A stretch of DNA of 64,000 nt from Pseudolabrys sp. Root1462 (GTDB taxonomy: Bacteria > Pseudomonadota > Alphaproteobacteria > Rhizobiales > Xanthobacteraceae): contig NZ_LMFS01000001.1 in assembly GCF_001426945.1 (NCBI RefSeq), forward strand, positions 351,412-415,411, given 5' to 3'. Under the pieces are notes generated by a model. It did not search any database. It saw only the letters and a list, made by a program, of their open reading frames with translations, and was not told the DNA's origin. Positions 26,194 to 35,558 of the stretch are shown here, piece after piece (position 1 is the stretch's first letter; each line of letters starts with the position of its first letter). Position numbers and translations under genes: made by a program.

Positions 26194-27252
26194 ATGACGA
26201 TCAATCGATCCCAACTAGCCATCGCTTCATTGGCCATCTTCGCCGCCGTCGGTCTGGTCGGCGCGACCGCCGGCGCGCAGGAACTGACCGTCGTTTCGTT
26301 CGGCGGCTCGTACCAGGAAGCGCAGAGCAAGGCGCTGTTCCAGCCGGCCGCCAAGGCGCTCGGCATCAAGCTCAAGGAAGAAACCTACACCGGCATCTCG
26401 GACGCGGTCGTCAAGGTCAAGGCGGGCGCCGTGACGTGGGACGTGGTGGCGAGCGGCTCGGGCAGCGCGGCGCGCGCCGGCGCGGCTGGCTATCTGGAGA
26501 AGCTGGACTACAACGTCATCGACCGTTCGACCTTCGTGCCGAACACCGCACAGGACTATTGCGTCGGCGGCGACGTGTTCTCGACCGTGATGGCCTGGAA
26601 CACCAAGACCTATGACGACAATCACCCGAAGTCGTGGGCCGACTTCTGGGACGTCAAGAAATTTCCGGGCAAGCGCTCTTACCGCAAGGGCGTGGCCGGG
26701 GCGCTTGAGCCGGCGCTGATGGCCGACGGTGTGCCGGCCGGCAAGGTCTATGAGGTGCTGTCAGCGCCGGGCGGCATCGAACGCGCCATCAAGAAGATCA
26801 AGGAGCTCAAGCCGCACATCAGCGTGTGGTGGACCTCCGGCGCGCAGCATGCGCAACTGATGAAGGATGGCGAAGTCGATATGATCACCGGCTGGAATGG
26901 TCGCTTCGACGTGGTCGCCAAGGATGGCGGCAAGGTCGCCTACACGTTCAACCAGGCACTGCTCGACTACGATTGCTACGCCATTCCGAAAGGCGCACCG
27001 CACAAGGACTTGGCGATGAAGTTCTTGAGCGAGATATCCAAGCCGCAATATCAGGCGGAATTCACCAAGTACATCACCTACGGGCCGACCAACAAGAAAG
27101 CCTACGAAATCGGCGCCATCGACGCGACCTACGCCAAGAAGCTGCCGTCGCATCCCGACAACGTGAAAGAGCAGCTTTCGATCGATCTCGACTGGTATAT
27201 CAAGAACGAAGAGAAGGCCGCGGCCGCCTATCAGAATATGCTAACCGAGTAG
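26194..27252 (+). CDS. Extracellular solute-binding protein, PotD/PotF class
   Basis: 352-residue periplasmic binding protein. It has a Sec-type signal peptide ending near ATAGAQ, unlike the Tat signal of the similar gene at 5164. The mature start ELTVVSFGGSYQEAQ and the DVVASGSGSA segment are typical of polyamine/amine-binding family proteins. GTGAGGAGCACGGA just before the ATG is a strong ribosome site. Followed by a hairpin and then ATPase and two permeases. Confidence 0.92.
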   Translation: MTINRSQLAIASLAIFAAVGLVGATAGAQELTVVSFGGSYQEAQSKALFQPAAKALGIKLKEETYTGISDAVVKVKAGAVTWDVVASGSGSAARAGAAGYLEKLDYNVIDRSTFVPNTAQDYCVGGDVFSTVMAWNTKTYDDNHPKSWADFWDVKKFPGKRSYRKGVAGALEPALMADGVPAGKVYEVLSAPGGIERAIKKIKELKPHISVWWTSGAQHAQLMKDGEVDMITGWNGRFDVVAKDGGKVAYTFNQALLDYDCYAIPKGAPHKDLAMKFLSEISKPQYQAEFTKYITYGPTNKKAYEIGAIDATYAKKLPSHPDNVKEQLSIDLDWYIKNEEKAAAAYQNMLTE

Positions 27253-27260
27253 CAAGTGCA

Positions 27261-27288
27261 GCCGGGGCGCGGCTCAAGGTGCCCCGGC
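27261..27288 (+). terminator. Hairpin after binding-protein gene
   Basis: Perfect 8-bp repeat GCCGGGGC / GCCCCGGC with a 12-base loop, 8 bases after the stop of the binding-protein gene and before the ATPase gene. No T-run, so partial termination or 3' protection is more likely than full termination. Confidence 0.5.
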
Positions 27289-27325
27289 CGACCACTTCAA
27301 GGAACAGGCGACAGTCGCTCATTTT

Positions 27326-28405
27326 ATGGCATCCGCATCGGCACTCGACATTCATGCCCGACAGGTCACCAAATCCTACGGTGCCATCGTCGTGCTCGAT
27401 CGGGTCGACCTGCATGTTCAGGCCGGCGAGTTTCTGACGCTGCTCGGCCCGTCCGGATCGGGCAAGACCACGCTGCTGATGGTGCTCGCCGGTTTTACCC
27501 GTCCCGATTCAGGCAGCATCCTGTTCGGCAGCGAGGAGGTCATCCGCCTGGCACCGCAGAAGCGCGATCTGGGGATGGTGTTCCAGAACTACGCGCTGTT
27601 TCCCCATATGAACGTGGCGGGCAATATTGCTTTCCCGCTGCGGCTGCGGAAAGTCGGCGCCGCTGAAATCGCCAAGCGCGTCGAAGCCGCGCTCGAGATG
27701 GTGCAACTCGGCGGCTACGGGACACGCGGCATTCATGAACTGTCCGGCGGCCAGCGCCAGCGCGTCGCGCTTGCGCGCGCTCTCGTCTTCGAGCCACGCA
27801 TCATCCTGATGGATGAGCCGTTGTCGGCACTCGACAAGCAGTTGCGCGAACTGATGCAGCTCGAACTGCGCCGCCTGCACGAAAAACTTGGCACGACGAC
27901 GATCTACGTGACGCATGATCAGCGCGAGGCGCTGACGATGTCGGACCGCATCGCCGTGATCAATAAGGGCAAGCTCGCGCAGCTCGACTCGCCGCGGCAC
28001 ATCTATTCCAAACCGAATAGCCGCTTCGTCGCCGAGTTCATCGGCGAGTCCACTTTCCTCAATGTGGCGGTGAGCGGCGGCGTCTGCCGTTATCGCGACA
28101 CGGTTATCAAAGCCGACGCCGCGCCGGTGCGTGACGGCCGCTGCCTGTTGATGATCCGGCCCGAGCAGGTGCAGATCGTCGATGGCGCGGCGTCCGACAA
28201 TATGAACTGCTTCAGCGGCCGCACCGTCGGCCGGGTATTCCAGGGCGATACGCTTCGCATCGACGTCGATCTCGGAGGCGGCGACGCGATCACGCTGCGC
28301 GTTCCGGCGAACAGCGCCGGCCTGCAGTCGGTGCCGGCGGATCGCGAGTCCATCACGCTCGGGCTGTCGGTCGCCGACACGACGCTGCTGCCGGCCGAGG
28401 ATTGA
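27326..28405 (+). CDS. Polyamine-type ABC transporter ATP-binding protein
   Basis: 359-residue PotA-class ATPase. Walker A GPSGSGKTT, Q-loop MVFQNYALFPH, signature [15 protein letters not shown], Walker B IILMDEPLSALD, H-loop YVTHDQ, and a C-terminal TOBE-like region. It energises the import of the ligand of the binding protein upstream through the two permeases that follow within 10 bases each. This is the second complete importer of this class in the window. Confidence 0.94.
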   Translation: MASASALDIHARQVTKSYGAIVVLDRVDLHVQAGEFLTLLGPSGSGKTTLLMVLAGFTRPDSGSILFGSEEVIRLAPQKRDLGMVFQNYALFPHMNVAGNIAFPLRLRKVGAAEIAKRVEAALEMVQLGGYGTRGIHELSGGQRQRVALARALVFEPRIILMDEPLSALDKQLRELMQLELRRLHEKLGTTTIYVTHDQREALTMSDRIAVINKGKLAQLDSPRHIYSKPNSRFVAEFIGESTFLNVAVSGGVCRYRDTVIKADAAPVRDGRCLLMIRPEQVQIVDGAASDNMNCFSGRTVGRVFQGDTLRIDVDLGGGDAITLRVPANSAGLQSVPADRESITLGLSVADTTLLPAED

Positions 28406-28412
28406 GCCGGCC

Positions 28413-29324
28413 ATGAGCGTAACCACCGGACCCGCAGCAATGTCTCTCGGTGACGGTCACGCCGCAGCGTTGCGCCGGGACCGCACGATCGAGCGCTGGC
28501 TGATGCTGTCGCTCGCGGCGCCGGCGCTGTTGCTTGTATTCGTATGCTTGATCGTGCCGGTCGGCTGGCTGTTCTATCTGTCGTTCTTCACCGATGGCGG
28601 TGTCGCCACGCTGCACAACTACCGGAACCTCGTCGAACAGCCGTCCTATGCGCGCATCTTCTGGACCACGTTCAAGGTGAGCGCGCTCACCACGGCGATC
28701 TGCGCCGTGCTTGGCTATCCGCTGGCCTATTTCATGTCGCAACTCTCGGCGCGCGCCGCCAATCTGTGCATAATCCTGGTGCTGCTGCCGTTCTGGACGT
28801 CGCTGCTGGTGCGCACTTATGCGTGGCTGGTGCTGCTGCAGCGCACCGGTCTGATCAACACCTGGGGCATGCAGCTCGGCCTGTGGTCGGAACCGCTGGC
28901 CCTGGTCAACAACATGACCGGGACATTGATCGGCATGGTCCACATCATGCTGCCGTTCATCGTCCTGCCGCTGTACGGCAGCATGCGCACGATCGACCGT
29001 ACGCTGGTGCAGGCCGCGGCCAACCTCGGCGCCAGCCCGGTGCAGAGTTTTGTCCGAGTGTTCCTGCCGCTATCGCTGCCGGGGCTGACCGCCGGCGCGC
29101 TGGTCGTGTTCATTCTTTGCCTCGGCTTCTACATCACGCCGGAGGTGCTCGGCGGCGGCCGGGTCACCATGGTGTCGAGCCGGATCGCAACCGATATCGA
29201 CACTTTCCTGAACTGGGGCTCGGCCAGCGCGCTCGGCGCGGTGCTGCTGCTGCTGACGCTGATTCTGCTGTGGGTAGCCTCGCGCCTCGCGAAAGGTCTT
29301 TCGTTGGTGGGAGCGGGGCACTGA
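28413..29324 (+). CDS. ABC transporter permease, PotB class
   Basis: 303-residue membrane protein with about six hydrophobic segments, the first at about residues 31-53 (LMLSLAAPALLLVFVCLIVP). The EAA loop reads VQAAANLGASPVQSFVRV. A start at the in-frame ATG 28440 (MSLGDGHAAAL) is possible. It sits 7 bases after the ATPase gene and one base before the second permease. Confidence 0.92.
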   Translation: MSVTTGPAAMSLGDGHAAALRRDRTIERWLMLSLAAPALLLVFVCLIVPVGWLFYLSFFTDGGVATLHNYRNLVEQPSYARIFWTTFKVSALTTAICAVLGYPLAYFMSQLSARAANLCIILVLLPFWTSLLVRTYAWLVLLQRTGLINTWGMQLGLWSEPLALVNNMTGTLIGMVHIMLPFIVLPLYGSMRTIDRTLVQAAANLGASPVQSFVRVFLPLSLPGLTAGALVVFILCLGFYITPEVLGGGRVTMVSSRIATDIDTFLNWGSASALGAVLLLLTLILLWVASRLAKGLSLVGAGH

Positions 29325-29325
29325 C

Positions 29326-30144
29326 ATGAGCTGGCTCGACAAGCCCGCGACGGAAACGCAGATCACGCATCGTTCGCGGCTGTGGCTCTATGCGCTGGTC
29401 GTCGTGCTGTTCGCTTTCCTGGTGCTGCCGACGCTGCTCGTCATTCCGATGTCGTTCTCGGAATCGCAATATCTCGAATTTCCGCCGCGGCATTTGTCGT
29501 TGCGGTGGTATGAGGCCTATTTCAACTCGCGCTCGTGGATGCATGCGACGGCGACGTCGTTCAAGGCGGCGACGCTCACCGTGATCGTGGCGACTCCGCT
29601 CGGCACCATCGCGGCTTATGGGCTGTACAACGCCGAGCTGGCGACGGCACGGCTGGTGTCGCTGCTGCTGATCACGCCGATCGTCATTCCGATCATCCTG
29701 GTCGGCACCGCGATCTTCTATGCGTATGTGCGACTCAAGCTGGTCAACTCATTGATCGGCGTCGTGCTGGCGCACAGCATTCTGGCGATCCCGATCGTCA
29801 TCATGATCGTGACGTCGGCGCTGAAGAGCTTCGACATGAATCAGGAGCGGGTCGCGCGCAGTCTCGGCGCCTCGCGGGTCACGGCGTTTTTCACGGTGGT
29901 GATGCCGCAGATCAAGTTCGCGGTGCTGACCGCCGCGGTGTTGTCGTTCCTGACGTCGTTCGACGAAGTCATCGTCTCGCTGTTCGTGTCGGGCGGCGAG
30001 AATTCGACGCTGACCCGCATCATGTTCACGGCGCTGAGAGATCAGATCGACCCGACCATCGCCGCGATTTCCACGATCATGATCGTGGTCACCAGCCTGT
30101 TGCTGGCGCTGGCACAGATGTTCGGCCGGCAAGCGAAGCCCTGA
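29326..30144 (+). CDS. ABC transporter permease, PotC class
   Basis: 272-residue membrane protein with about six membrane segments and the conserved EAA loop MNQERVARSLGASRVTAFFTV followed by TSFDEVIVSLFVSG, typical of PotC. Last gene of the plus-strand amine operon; convergent with the iron alcohol dehydrogenase, only 24 bases away. Confidence 0.92.
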   Translation: MSWLDKPATETQITHRSRLWLYALVVVLFAFLVLPTLLVIPMSFSESQYLEFPPRHLSLRWYEAYFNSRSWMHATATSFKAATLTVIVATPLGTIAAYGLYNAELATARLVSLLLITPIVIPIILVGTAIFYAYVRLKLVNSLIGVVLAHSILAIPIVIMIVTSALKSFDMNQERVARSLGASRVTAFFTVVMPQIKFAVLTAAVLSFLTSFDEVIVSLFVSGGENSTLTRIMFTALRDQIDPTIAAISTIMIVVTSLLLALAQMFGRQAKP

Positions 30145-30168
30145 ACGCAGCGCCACCGGCCGTCTCTC

Positions 30169-31335
30169 TTACTTCATCTCGCCGCGAAAGGCCTTGTCGA
30201 GCAGGGCGCGCGCCGCCGCTTCGGTCAGCGGCACCGGATTGCCGCCGGCTGTAGGATCGTCCGGCGCCATCCTGGCGACGAGATCGAATTGCGATTCATC
30301 GACGCCGAATTCCTTCAGCGTATGCGGCACGCCGAGCGCTTTGCGAAAATCCATGACCCAGGCGAGGAAAGCATCGAAGTTCGGCGCAAGTCCAAGATAG
30401 GCGGCAAGCCGCCCGATCTTGGCTTCGATCGCCGGGCGGTTGAACACCAGCACATAAGGCATGAACACCGCATTGGTCATGCCGTGATGCGTGTCGTACA
30501 GCGCACCGACCGGATGCGACAAGGCGTGAATGGCGCCGAGGCCTTTCTGAAAGGCGGTCGCACCCATCGCCGCCGCTGACATCATGTGCGCGCGTGCCTC
30601 GAGATCGCTGCCGTTTTGATAAGCGCGCGGCAGATAGTCTTTGGCAAGGCGGGCGCCTTCGACCGCGATGCCGTCACCCATCGGATGATAGAACGGCGAA
30701 CAATAGGCTTCGATACAATGTGCCAGCGCATCCATGCCGGTGCCGGCAGTGATCTTCGGCGGCATGCCGGCGGTCAGTTCCGCGTCGCAGATCGTCACCT
30801 TCGGCATCATGCCGGGATGGAAGATCACCTTCTTCGAATGCGTTGCCTGCTGCGTGATGACGCCGGCGCGACCGACTTCCGAGCCGGTTCCGGCAGTGGT
30901 TGGTACGGCGATCACCGGTGCGATGCCTTTCGGATCGGCGCGCGTCCACCAGTCGCCGATGTCTTCGAAGTCCCACATCGGCCGCGTCTGTCCGGCCATG
31001 AAGGCGATGACCTTGCCGGCGTCAAGCGCCGAACCGCCGCCGAAGGCGATAACGCTGTCATGGCCGCCGGCCTTGAGCACCTTGAGCCCGGCTTCGACAT
31101 TGGCATCATTCGGATTGGATTTGACGTCGGAGAACACGCCGACGCCGAGCCCGGCGTCGCGCAATCCCTTGACGACGGACTGCGTCATCGGCTGCGCCGC
31201 GAGGAACGGATCGGTCACCAGCAAAGGCTTGGCGAAACCGAGATCCTTGCAGACCTGCGGCAGTTCCTTGATGCGGCCGGCGCCGAAGCGCACCGACGTC
31301 GGATAATTCCAGTTGGCGGTAGGCGAGGTGGACAT
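30169..31335 (-). CDS. Iron-containing alcohol dehydrogenase
   Basis: 388-residue group III alcohol dehydrogenase. The NAD-binding motif GGGSALDAGK and metal-binding histidines in LAHCIEAYCSP, HALSHPVGALYDTHHG are intact. It reduces or oxidises short or hydroxy-aldehydes; in an amine pathway it could handle 4-hydroxybutyrate or a similar alcohol. Last gene of the minus-strand operon puuA-like, aldehyde dehydrogenase, alcohol dehydrogenase, 50 bases after the aldehyde dehydrogenase. Confidence 0.9.
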   Translation of the reverse strand: MSTSPTANWNYPTSVRFGAGRIKELPQVCKDLGFAKPLLVTDPFLAAQPMTQSVVKGLRDAGLGVGVFSDVKSNPNDANVEAGLKVLKAGGHDSVIAFGGGSALDAGKVIAFMAGQTRPMWDFEDIGDWWTRADPKGIAPVIAVPTTAGTGSEVGRAGVITQQATHSKKVIFHPGMMPKVTICDAELTAGMPPKITAGTGMDALAHCIEAYCSPFYHPMGDGIAVEGARLAKDYLPRAYQNGSDLEARAHMMSAAAMGATAFQKGLGAIHALSHPVGALYDTHHGMTNAVFMPYVLVFNRPAIEAKIGRLAAYLGLAPNFDAFLAWVMDFRKALGVPHTLKEFGVDESQFDLVARMAPDDPTAGGNPVPLTEAAARALLDKAFRGEMK

Positions 31336-31385
31336 TGAAAACTCTGTTGCGTGAGTGTTGAGATGAGCGGAAACGATATGAACGC

Positions 31386-32771
31386 TCAGGACAAGGCCCT
31401 GAGATGGAAGCTCTTGGCGCGCGTGAGCATGTCGTAGCCGATTTCCGACAGGCTGACGCCGCGGCCGGTATCCTTGACGCCGGTCCAGGCGAGCGCCGGA
31501 TCGAGATAATCGCAGCGGTTCATGAATACGGTTCCGGTCTCAACCTGCTGGCCGATCGACAACGCGGCGGCTTCGTCGGAAGTCCAGATTGCCGCGGTGA
31601 GGCCGTAAGGGCTGTCATTCATCAGCCTGATCGCTTCGTCGTCGTTTGAGACTTTCATGATGCCGACGACCGGTCCGAAGTTCTCGACCGTCATCAATTC
31701 CATGCTGTGATCGACTTCGGTGAGCACTTGCGGCATCACGTAGGTGCCACGGCCTTCATCGGCAGGAAACAGCTTCGGATCGATGTGGCTGCGCGTGCCT
31801 TTGGCGATAGCGTCCTTGATCTGGCGGCGCACGACGTCGGCGCCGCGTGGCGTCGCCATCGGCCCGAGCGTCGTCGTCTCATCAAGCGGATTGCCGAGCT
31901 TGTAGCTGCTGGTCAGTTCGACGAAGCCCGCGACGAAGTCGTCATAGAGCGAGTCGTGGACATAGATGCGCTCGATGCCGCAGCAACACTGCCCGGAGTT
32001 GAAGAAGGCGCCATCGACCAGATTTTCCACGGCGTGCTTGAGGTTGGCGTCGGCGCGCACATAGGCGGGGTCCTTGCCGCCGAGTTCGAGCCCGAGCGTT
32101 GTGAATGTCCCTGCCGCCGCGCGTTCGATCGCCTGTCCGCCGGCGACCGAGCCGGTGAAGTTGGCGTGATCCACCGCGCCGCTCGACAGAATGCGCGCGG
32201 TGTCGTCATGGGTCAGCACCAGATTGGCGAACAGGCCGGGCGGCAGATCGGCGGCGCGCATCGCCTTGTCGAAACGCTCGCCGACCAGAATGGTTTGCGC
32301 CGCATGCTTGAGGATGACGGCATTGCCCGCGACCAGCGCCGGGACGACGCTGTTGACCGCGGTGAGATACGGGTAATTCCACGGCGCGATGACGAGAACG
32401 ACGCCGGCCGGCGTTTTGTCGATGAAGCGCGTGAAGCCTTCGATCGGTTTGGGCACATGCGGCTTGAGCGCGTCCGGCGCGATCGCGATCATGTGGCGTG
32501 CGCGTTCTTCGAATGGCCTGAATTCGCCGCCCCACTTCACCGGGCGGCCCATCTGCCGGGCGATCTCCGGTACGACCTCCTGGTTCATCGCCAGCATGGC
32601 ATCGACAAAGGCGGTCATCTTCGCCATGCGGGTCGCGAGCGGCACTTTTGCCCACTGCTTCTGTGCCTGACGCGCGGCGGTGAGAGCGGCATCAATGGTG
32701 GCAGCGCTGGCGGAGGGCCGGCGCGCGACTTCGCGGCCGTCGATGGGCGAGATGCAGACAACGTCGGTCAT
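31386..32771 (-). CDS. Aldehyde dehydrogenase family protein
   Basis: 461-residue aldehyde dehydrogenase, shorter than the 497-residue one at 23196 and of a different subgroup (succinate-semialdehyde/amino-aldehyde type). The PWNYP motif, LELGGKDPAYV and the catalytic Cys in NSGQCCCGIER are seen; three adjacent cysteines there are unusual but known in this subgroup. It lies between a PuuA-like synthetase and an alcohol dehydrogenase, so a role in degrading a gamma-glutamylated amine-derived aldehyde is likely. Confidence 0.9.
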   Translation of the reverse strand: MTDVVCISPIDGREVARRPSASAATIDAALTAARQAQKQWAKVPLATRMAKMTAFVDAMLAMNQEVVPEIARQMGRPVKWGGEFRPFEERARHMIAIAPDALKPHVPKPIEGFTRFIDKTPAGVVLVIAPWNYPYLTAVNSVVPALVAGNAVILKHAAQTILVGERFDKAMRAADLPPGLFANLVLTHDDTARILSSGAVDHANFTGSVAGGQAIERAAAGTFTTLGLELGGKDPAYVRADANLKHAVENLVDGAFFNSGQCCCGIERIYVHDSLYDDFVAGFVELTSSYKLGNPLDETTTLGPMATPRGADVVRRQIKDAIAKGTRSHIDPKLFPADEGRGTYVMPQVLTEVDHSMELMTVENFGPVVGIMKVSNDDEAIRLMNDSPYGLTAAIWTSDEAAALSIGQQVETGTVFMNRCDYLDPALAWTGVKDTGRGVSLSEIGYDMLTRAKSFHLRALS

Positions 32772-32828
32772 GGTGAGGTCCGGAACAGGAGAGAAAGGAA
32801 AAGCGAGGCGCGCGATCGCGGCTTCGGC

Positions 32829-34202
32829 TCAGATGATCTCGAAGTAGCGTTGCATTTCCCAGTCGGTGATGGCGCGGCGGAATTCGCGTTCTTCCCACTC
32901 GCGCGTCGCGGCGTAGTGCTCGACGAAGGCATCGCCGTACAAGGCGCGTGCCGGAGCCGACGCCTTAAGGCGCTGCGCGGCGTCCCACAAGGTGCGCGGC
33001 AGCGCGCGGTCCGCCGGCAGCTTCACCTCATAGGCATTGCCGGTCATCGGCGCACCGGGCTCGATGCGGTGCTCGATGCCCCACAGGCCCGAGCCGATCG
33101 CCGCCGCCATGGCGATGTACGGATTGATGTCGGCTGCGGCGACGCGATACTCGACGCGCTGCGATTTCTCCGAACCTTCGATGACGCGCAGCGCCGTGGT
33201 GCGGTTGTCGACCGACCAGGCGGAGTCGGTCGGTGCCCAGAAACCGGGGATGAGCCGCGTATAGCTGTTCACCGTGCAGGCCACCATCGCCAGCAATTCC
33301 GGCATCAGCGCCTGCTGGCCGCCGACATACCAGCGCATGATGTCCGACATGCCGTGCGGCTTGCCGGCGTCGTGGAACACTCCCTTGCCGGATTTGAGAT
33401 CCTGCAGCGAGGTATGCAGGTGGCCGGATTGACCCGGCCATTCATGCGACGACTTGGCCATGAACGAAGCCATCCAGCCGCGCTTCTGCGCCAGCACTTT
33501 GGTGTAGGTCTTGAACAGCGCCGCCTTGTCGGCGGCAATCAGCGCCTCATCGACGCGGATCGCGGCCTCGAGCACGCCGGGACCGGTCTCGGTGTGCAGG
33601 CCCTCGATCTCGAAATTCATATCGCGCGCGAGATCGAGCAAGTCGCGATAGAAGTCGGCATGCACCGAGCTGCGCAGCATCGAATAACCAAAGTAGCCCG
33701 GCGTGATGTTCTTCAGGTTGCGGTAATTCTTCTCGCGCACCGAATGCGGCGTCTCTTCGAACAGAAAGAACTCGAACTCCGCCGCGGCGTTGACGCGAAA
33801 GCCCATGTCCTTGGCACGTTGCAACACGCGGCGCAGCGTGCCGCGCGGGCAAACCTCCTGCCACTTGTCGGCGAATTCGCAGAGCACCAGCGGCAGGTCG
33901 TCCTCGAGCGGCAGGATGCGCAACGTCTCGGGCAGCATGCGCACCGCGGCGTCCGGATAGCCGGAGTGCCAGCCGGTGACTTTGACGTTATCGTAAAGCT
34001 GATCGTTGCTGTCCCAGCCGACCACCACGTCGCAAAAGCCGAGGGCTTTATCGATCGAGCTTTCGAATTTGTCGCGGCCGATATACTTGCCGCGGAACAC
34101 CCCATCGATGTCGAACAGGCCGACCCGGACATAGGGCAGGTCGCGCTGGCGCACGTAATCAATCGCTTCCTGAGCGGATTTAATGGTCGGAATGTCTCGC
34201 AT
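32829..34202 (-). CDS. Glutamine synthetase family protein (gamma-glutamylputrescine synthetase-like)
   Basis: 457-residue glutamine-synthetase-fold ligase. The metal/ATP-binding AAEFEFFLFEE, EGLHTETGPGVLEAA, the GQSGHLHTSLQ loop and the C-terminal RVEYRVAAADINPYIAMAA are recognisable. The lack of an adenylylation-type region and the operon with aldehyde and alcohol dehydrogenases make a PuuA-type amine gamma-glutamyl ligase more likely than ammonia assimilation. GAGGGG sits 5 bases before this ATG. First gene of the minus-strand operon facing the amine importer. Confidence 0.87.
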   Translation of the reverse strand: MRDIPTIKSAQEAIDYVRQRDLPYVRVGLFDIDGVFRGKYIGRDKFESSIDKALGFCDVVVGWDSNDQLYDNVKVTGWHSGYPDAAVRMLPETLRILPLEDDLPLVLCEFADKWQEVCPRGTLRRVLQRAKDMGFRVNAAAEFEFFLFEETPHSVREKNYRNLKNITPGYFGYSMLRSSVHADFYRDLLDLARDMNFEIEGLHTETGPGVLEAAIRVDEALIAADKAALFKTYTKVLAQKRGWMASFMAKSSHEWPGQSGHLHTSLQDLKSGKGVFHDAGKPHGMSDIMRWYVGGQQALMPELLAMVACTVNSYTRLIPGFWAPTDSAWSVDNRTTALRVIEGSEKSQRVEYRVAAADINPYIAMAAAIGSGLWGIEHRIEPGAPMTGNAYEVKLPADRALPRTLWDAAQRLKASAPARALYGDAFVEHYAATREWEEREFRRAITDWEMQRYFEII

Positions 34203-34490
34203 GGTGCCCCTCGAAAACCTCTAGAAAGGATAGCAAAAAGGGGACGTTTCCGACAGGGAAAAAGAAGAATATTCAGTAGCTTACATCAATATTGGCGCCT
34301 GTTTTTCAGGCCTTGAATCTCTCCCAGGTTGCGATTTCGATGCGGTCAACCCCGCGCGCTGCTTTATCTCGAACGGGCTCGTCGGGCGCGACGCTTTTTA
34401 GGAGTTAAAGCCGCAAAACGTCGATAGAGGGGGCGCGCGCAAGCCAGCATAGGTGCGCGTCATGGCTTGCGCCCGCGGGCGGCGAATTCG
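34203..34490. other. Intergenic region, puuA-like promoter side and selD 3' side
   Basis: 288 bases without a supportable gene. The AT-richer part near 34230-34300 probably holds the promoter of the glutamine-synthetase-like gene (minus strand); no clear -35/-10 pair was seen. A 10-bp perfect repeat lies at 34437-34472. Confidence 0.4.
34437..34472 (-). terminator. Inverted repeat after selD
   Basis: Perfect 10-bp repeat GCGCAAGCCA / TGGCTTGCGC around a 16-base loop, about 19 bases past the selD stop on the minus strand. It could end the yedF-csd-selD transcript; no T-run is present. Confidence 0.45.
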
Positions 34491-35543
34491 TCAGGCCTCG
34501 ACCACAACCTGCGGTTTTCCGTCGGCGATGTCGCCGATGATGCGCGCGGCGGGGTAGCCGGCGGCCTTGATGGTCCCCAGAATCGTGTCGGCTTGCACCG
34601 CCGCGCAGGCCACGAGCAGTCCGCCCGAGGTCTGTGGATCGCACAAGAGCTGACGCTGCCAGTCCGGCATGTCGTTCGGCAGCACGACGCTGCTGTCGTA
34701 GCTTTTCCAGTTTCGCCCCGAGGCGCCGGTAACGAAGCCCTGCTGTGCCAGGCTCGCCGCCTCATTGAGAAGCGGCAGCGCCTCGGCTTTCACGTTCACG
34801 GTCTTGCCCGAGCCGCGCGCCATCTCCAGCGCGTGGCCGAGCAGGCCGAAGCCGGTGACGTCGGTCATCGCGTGCACGGCACTTTCCCTGGCGAGCTTTG
34901 CCCCGACGCGATTGAGCAGGGTCGTCGTCGCAATGAACTCATCGTAGGCCTGGCGCGACAGCGCGCTTTTCTTGAACGCCGCCGAATAGATGCCGACGCC
35001 GAGCGCCTTGGTGAGGATGAGCTTGTCGCCGGCCTTGGCGTCGGCGTTCCGGCGGATGTCGCTTTTCACCGCGGTGCCGATGACGGCGAGACCGTAGATC
35101 GGCTCCGGCGAGTCGATCGAGTGGCCGCCGGCGATGGGAATGCCGGCCGTTTCGCAAACCGCAACGCCGCCTTCGAGGATCTGTCGCACCATTTCCGGCG
35201 GGATCTTGTCGACCGGCATGCCGAGAATGGCGAGCGCCATGATCGGCGTGCCGCCCATGGCATAGACATCGGATATGGCGTTGGTGGCGGCGATGCGGCC
35301 GAAGTCGCGCGCGTCATCCACCATCGGCATGAAGAAGTCGGTGGTGGCGATGATGCAAGTCCCGTTGTCCAATTCCCACACCGCGGCATCGTCGCCGGTT
35401 TCGACGCCGACCAGCAACTGCTTGTAGGGCGACACCGTCGGATGGCTGGACAGCAATTGCTGCAGCACCGACGGTGCCAGTTTGCAGCCGCAGCCGCCGC
35501 CGTGAGAGAGGTGGCTGAGCCGGATCGGTTGTTGAATGTTCAC
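34491..35543 (-). CDS. selD: Selenide, water dikinase
   Basis: 350-residue enzyme making selenophosphate, the selenium donor for tRNA-Sec, from selenide and ATP. The N-terminal catalytic loop is HGGGCGCK with C18 and C20 and K21; in some species C18 is selenocysteine, here it is Cys (TGC). The central DFFMPMVDD and C-terminal [10 protein letters not shown] and DPQTSGGLL motifs are complete. It is last in a tight minus-strand operon with a cysteine desulfurase and a YedF/TusA-like protein, 4 kb from the selenoprotein gene fdnG. Confidence 0.96.
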   Translation of the reverse strand: MNIQQPIRLSHLSHGGGCGCKLAPSVLQQLLSSHPTVSPYKQLLVGVETGDDAAVWELDNGTCIIATTDFFMPMVDDARDFGRIAATNAISDVYAMGGTPIMALAILGMPVDKIPPEMVRQILEGGVAVCETAGIPIAGGHSIDSPEPIYGLAVIGTAVKSDIRRNADAKAGDKLILTKALGVGIYSAAFKKSALSRQAYDEFIATTTLLNRVGAKLARESAVHAMTDVTGFGLLGHALEMARGSGKTVNVKAEALPLLNEAASLAQQGFVTGASGRNWKSYDSSVVLPNDMPDWQRQLLCDPQTSGGLLVACAAVQADTILGTIKAAGYPAARIIGDIADGKPQVVVEA

Positions 35544-35558
35544 GGCGAATCTCCTTGG

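Noticed and set aside
31707-34316. 869-codon open frame on the + strand
   Set aside because: Antisense to the aldehyde dehydrogenase and the glutamine-synthetase-like gene; composition is that of a shadow frame.
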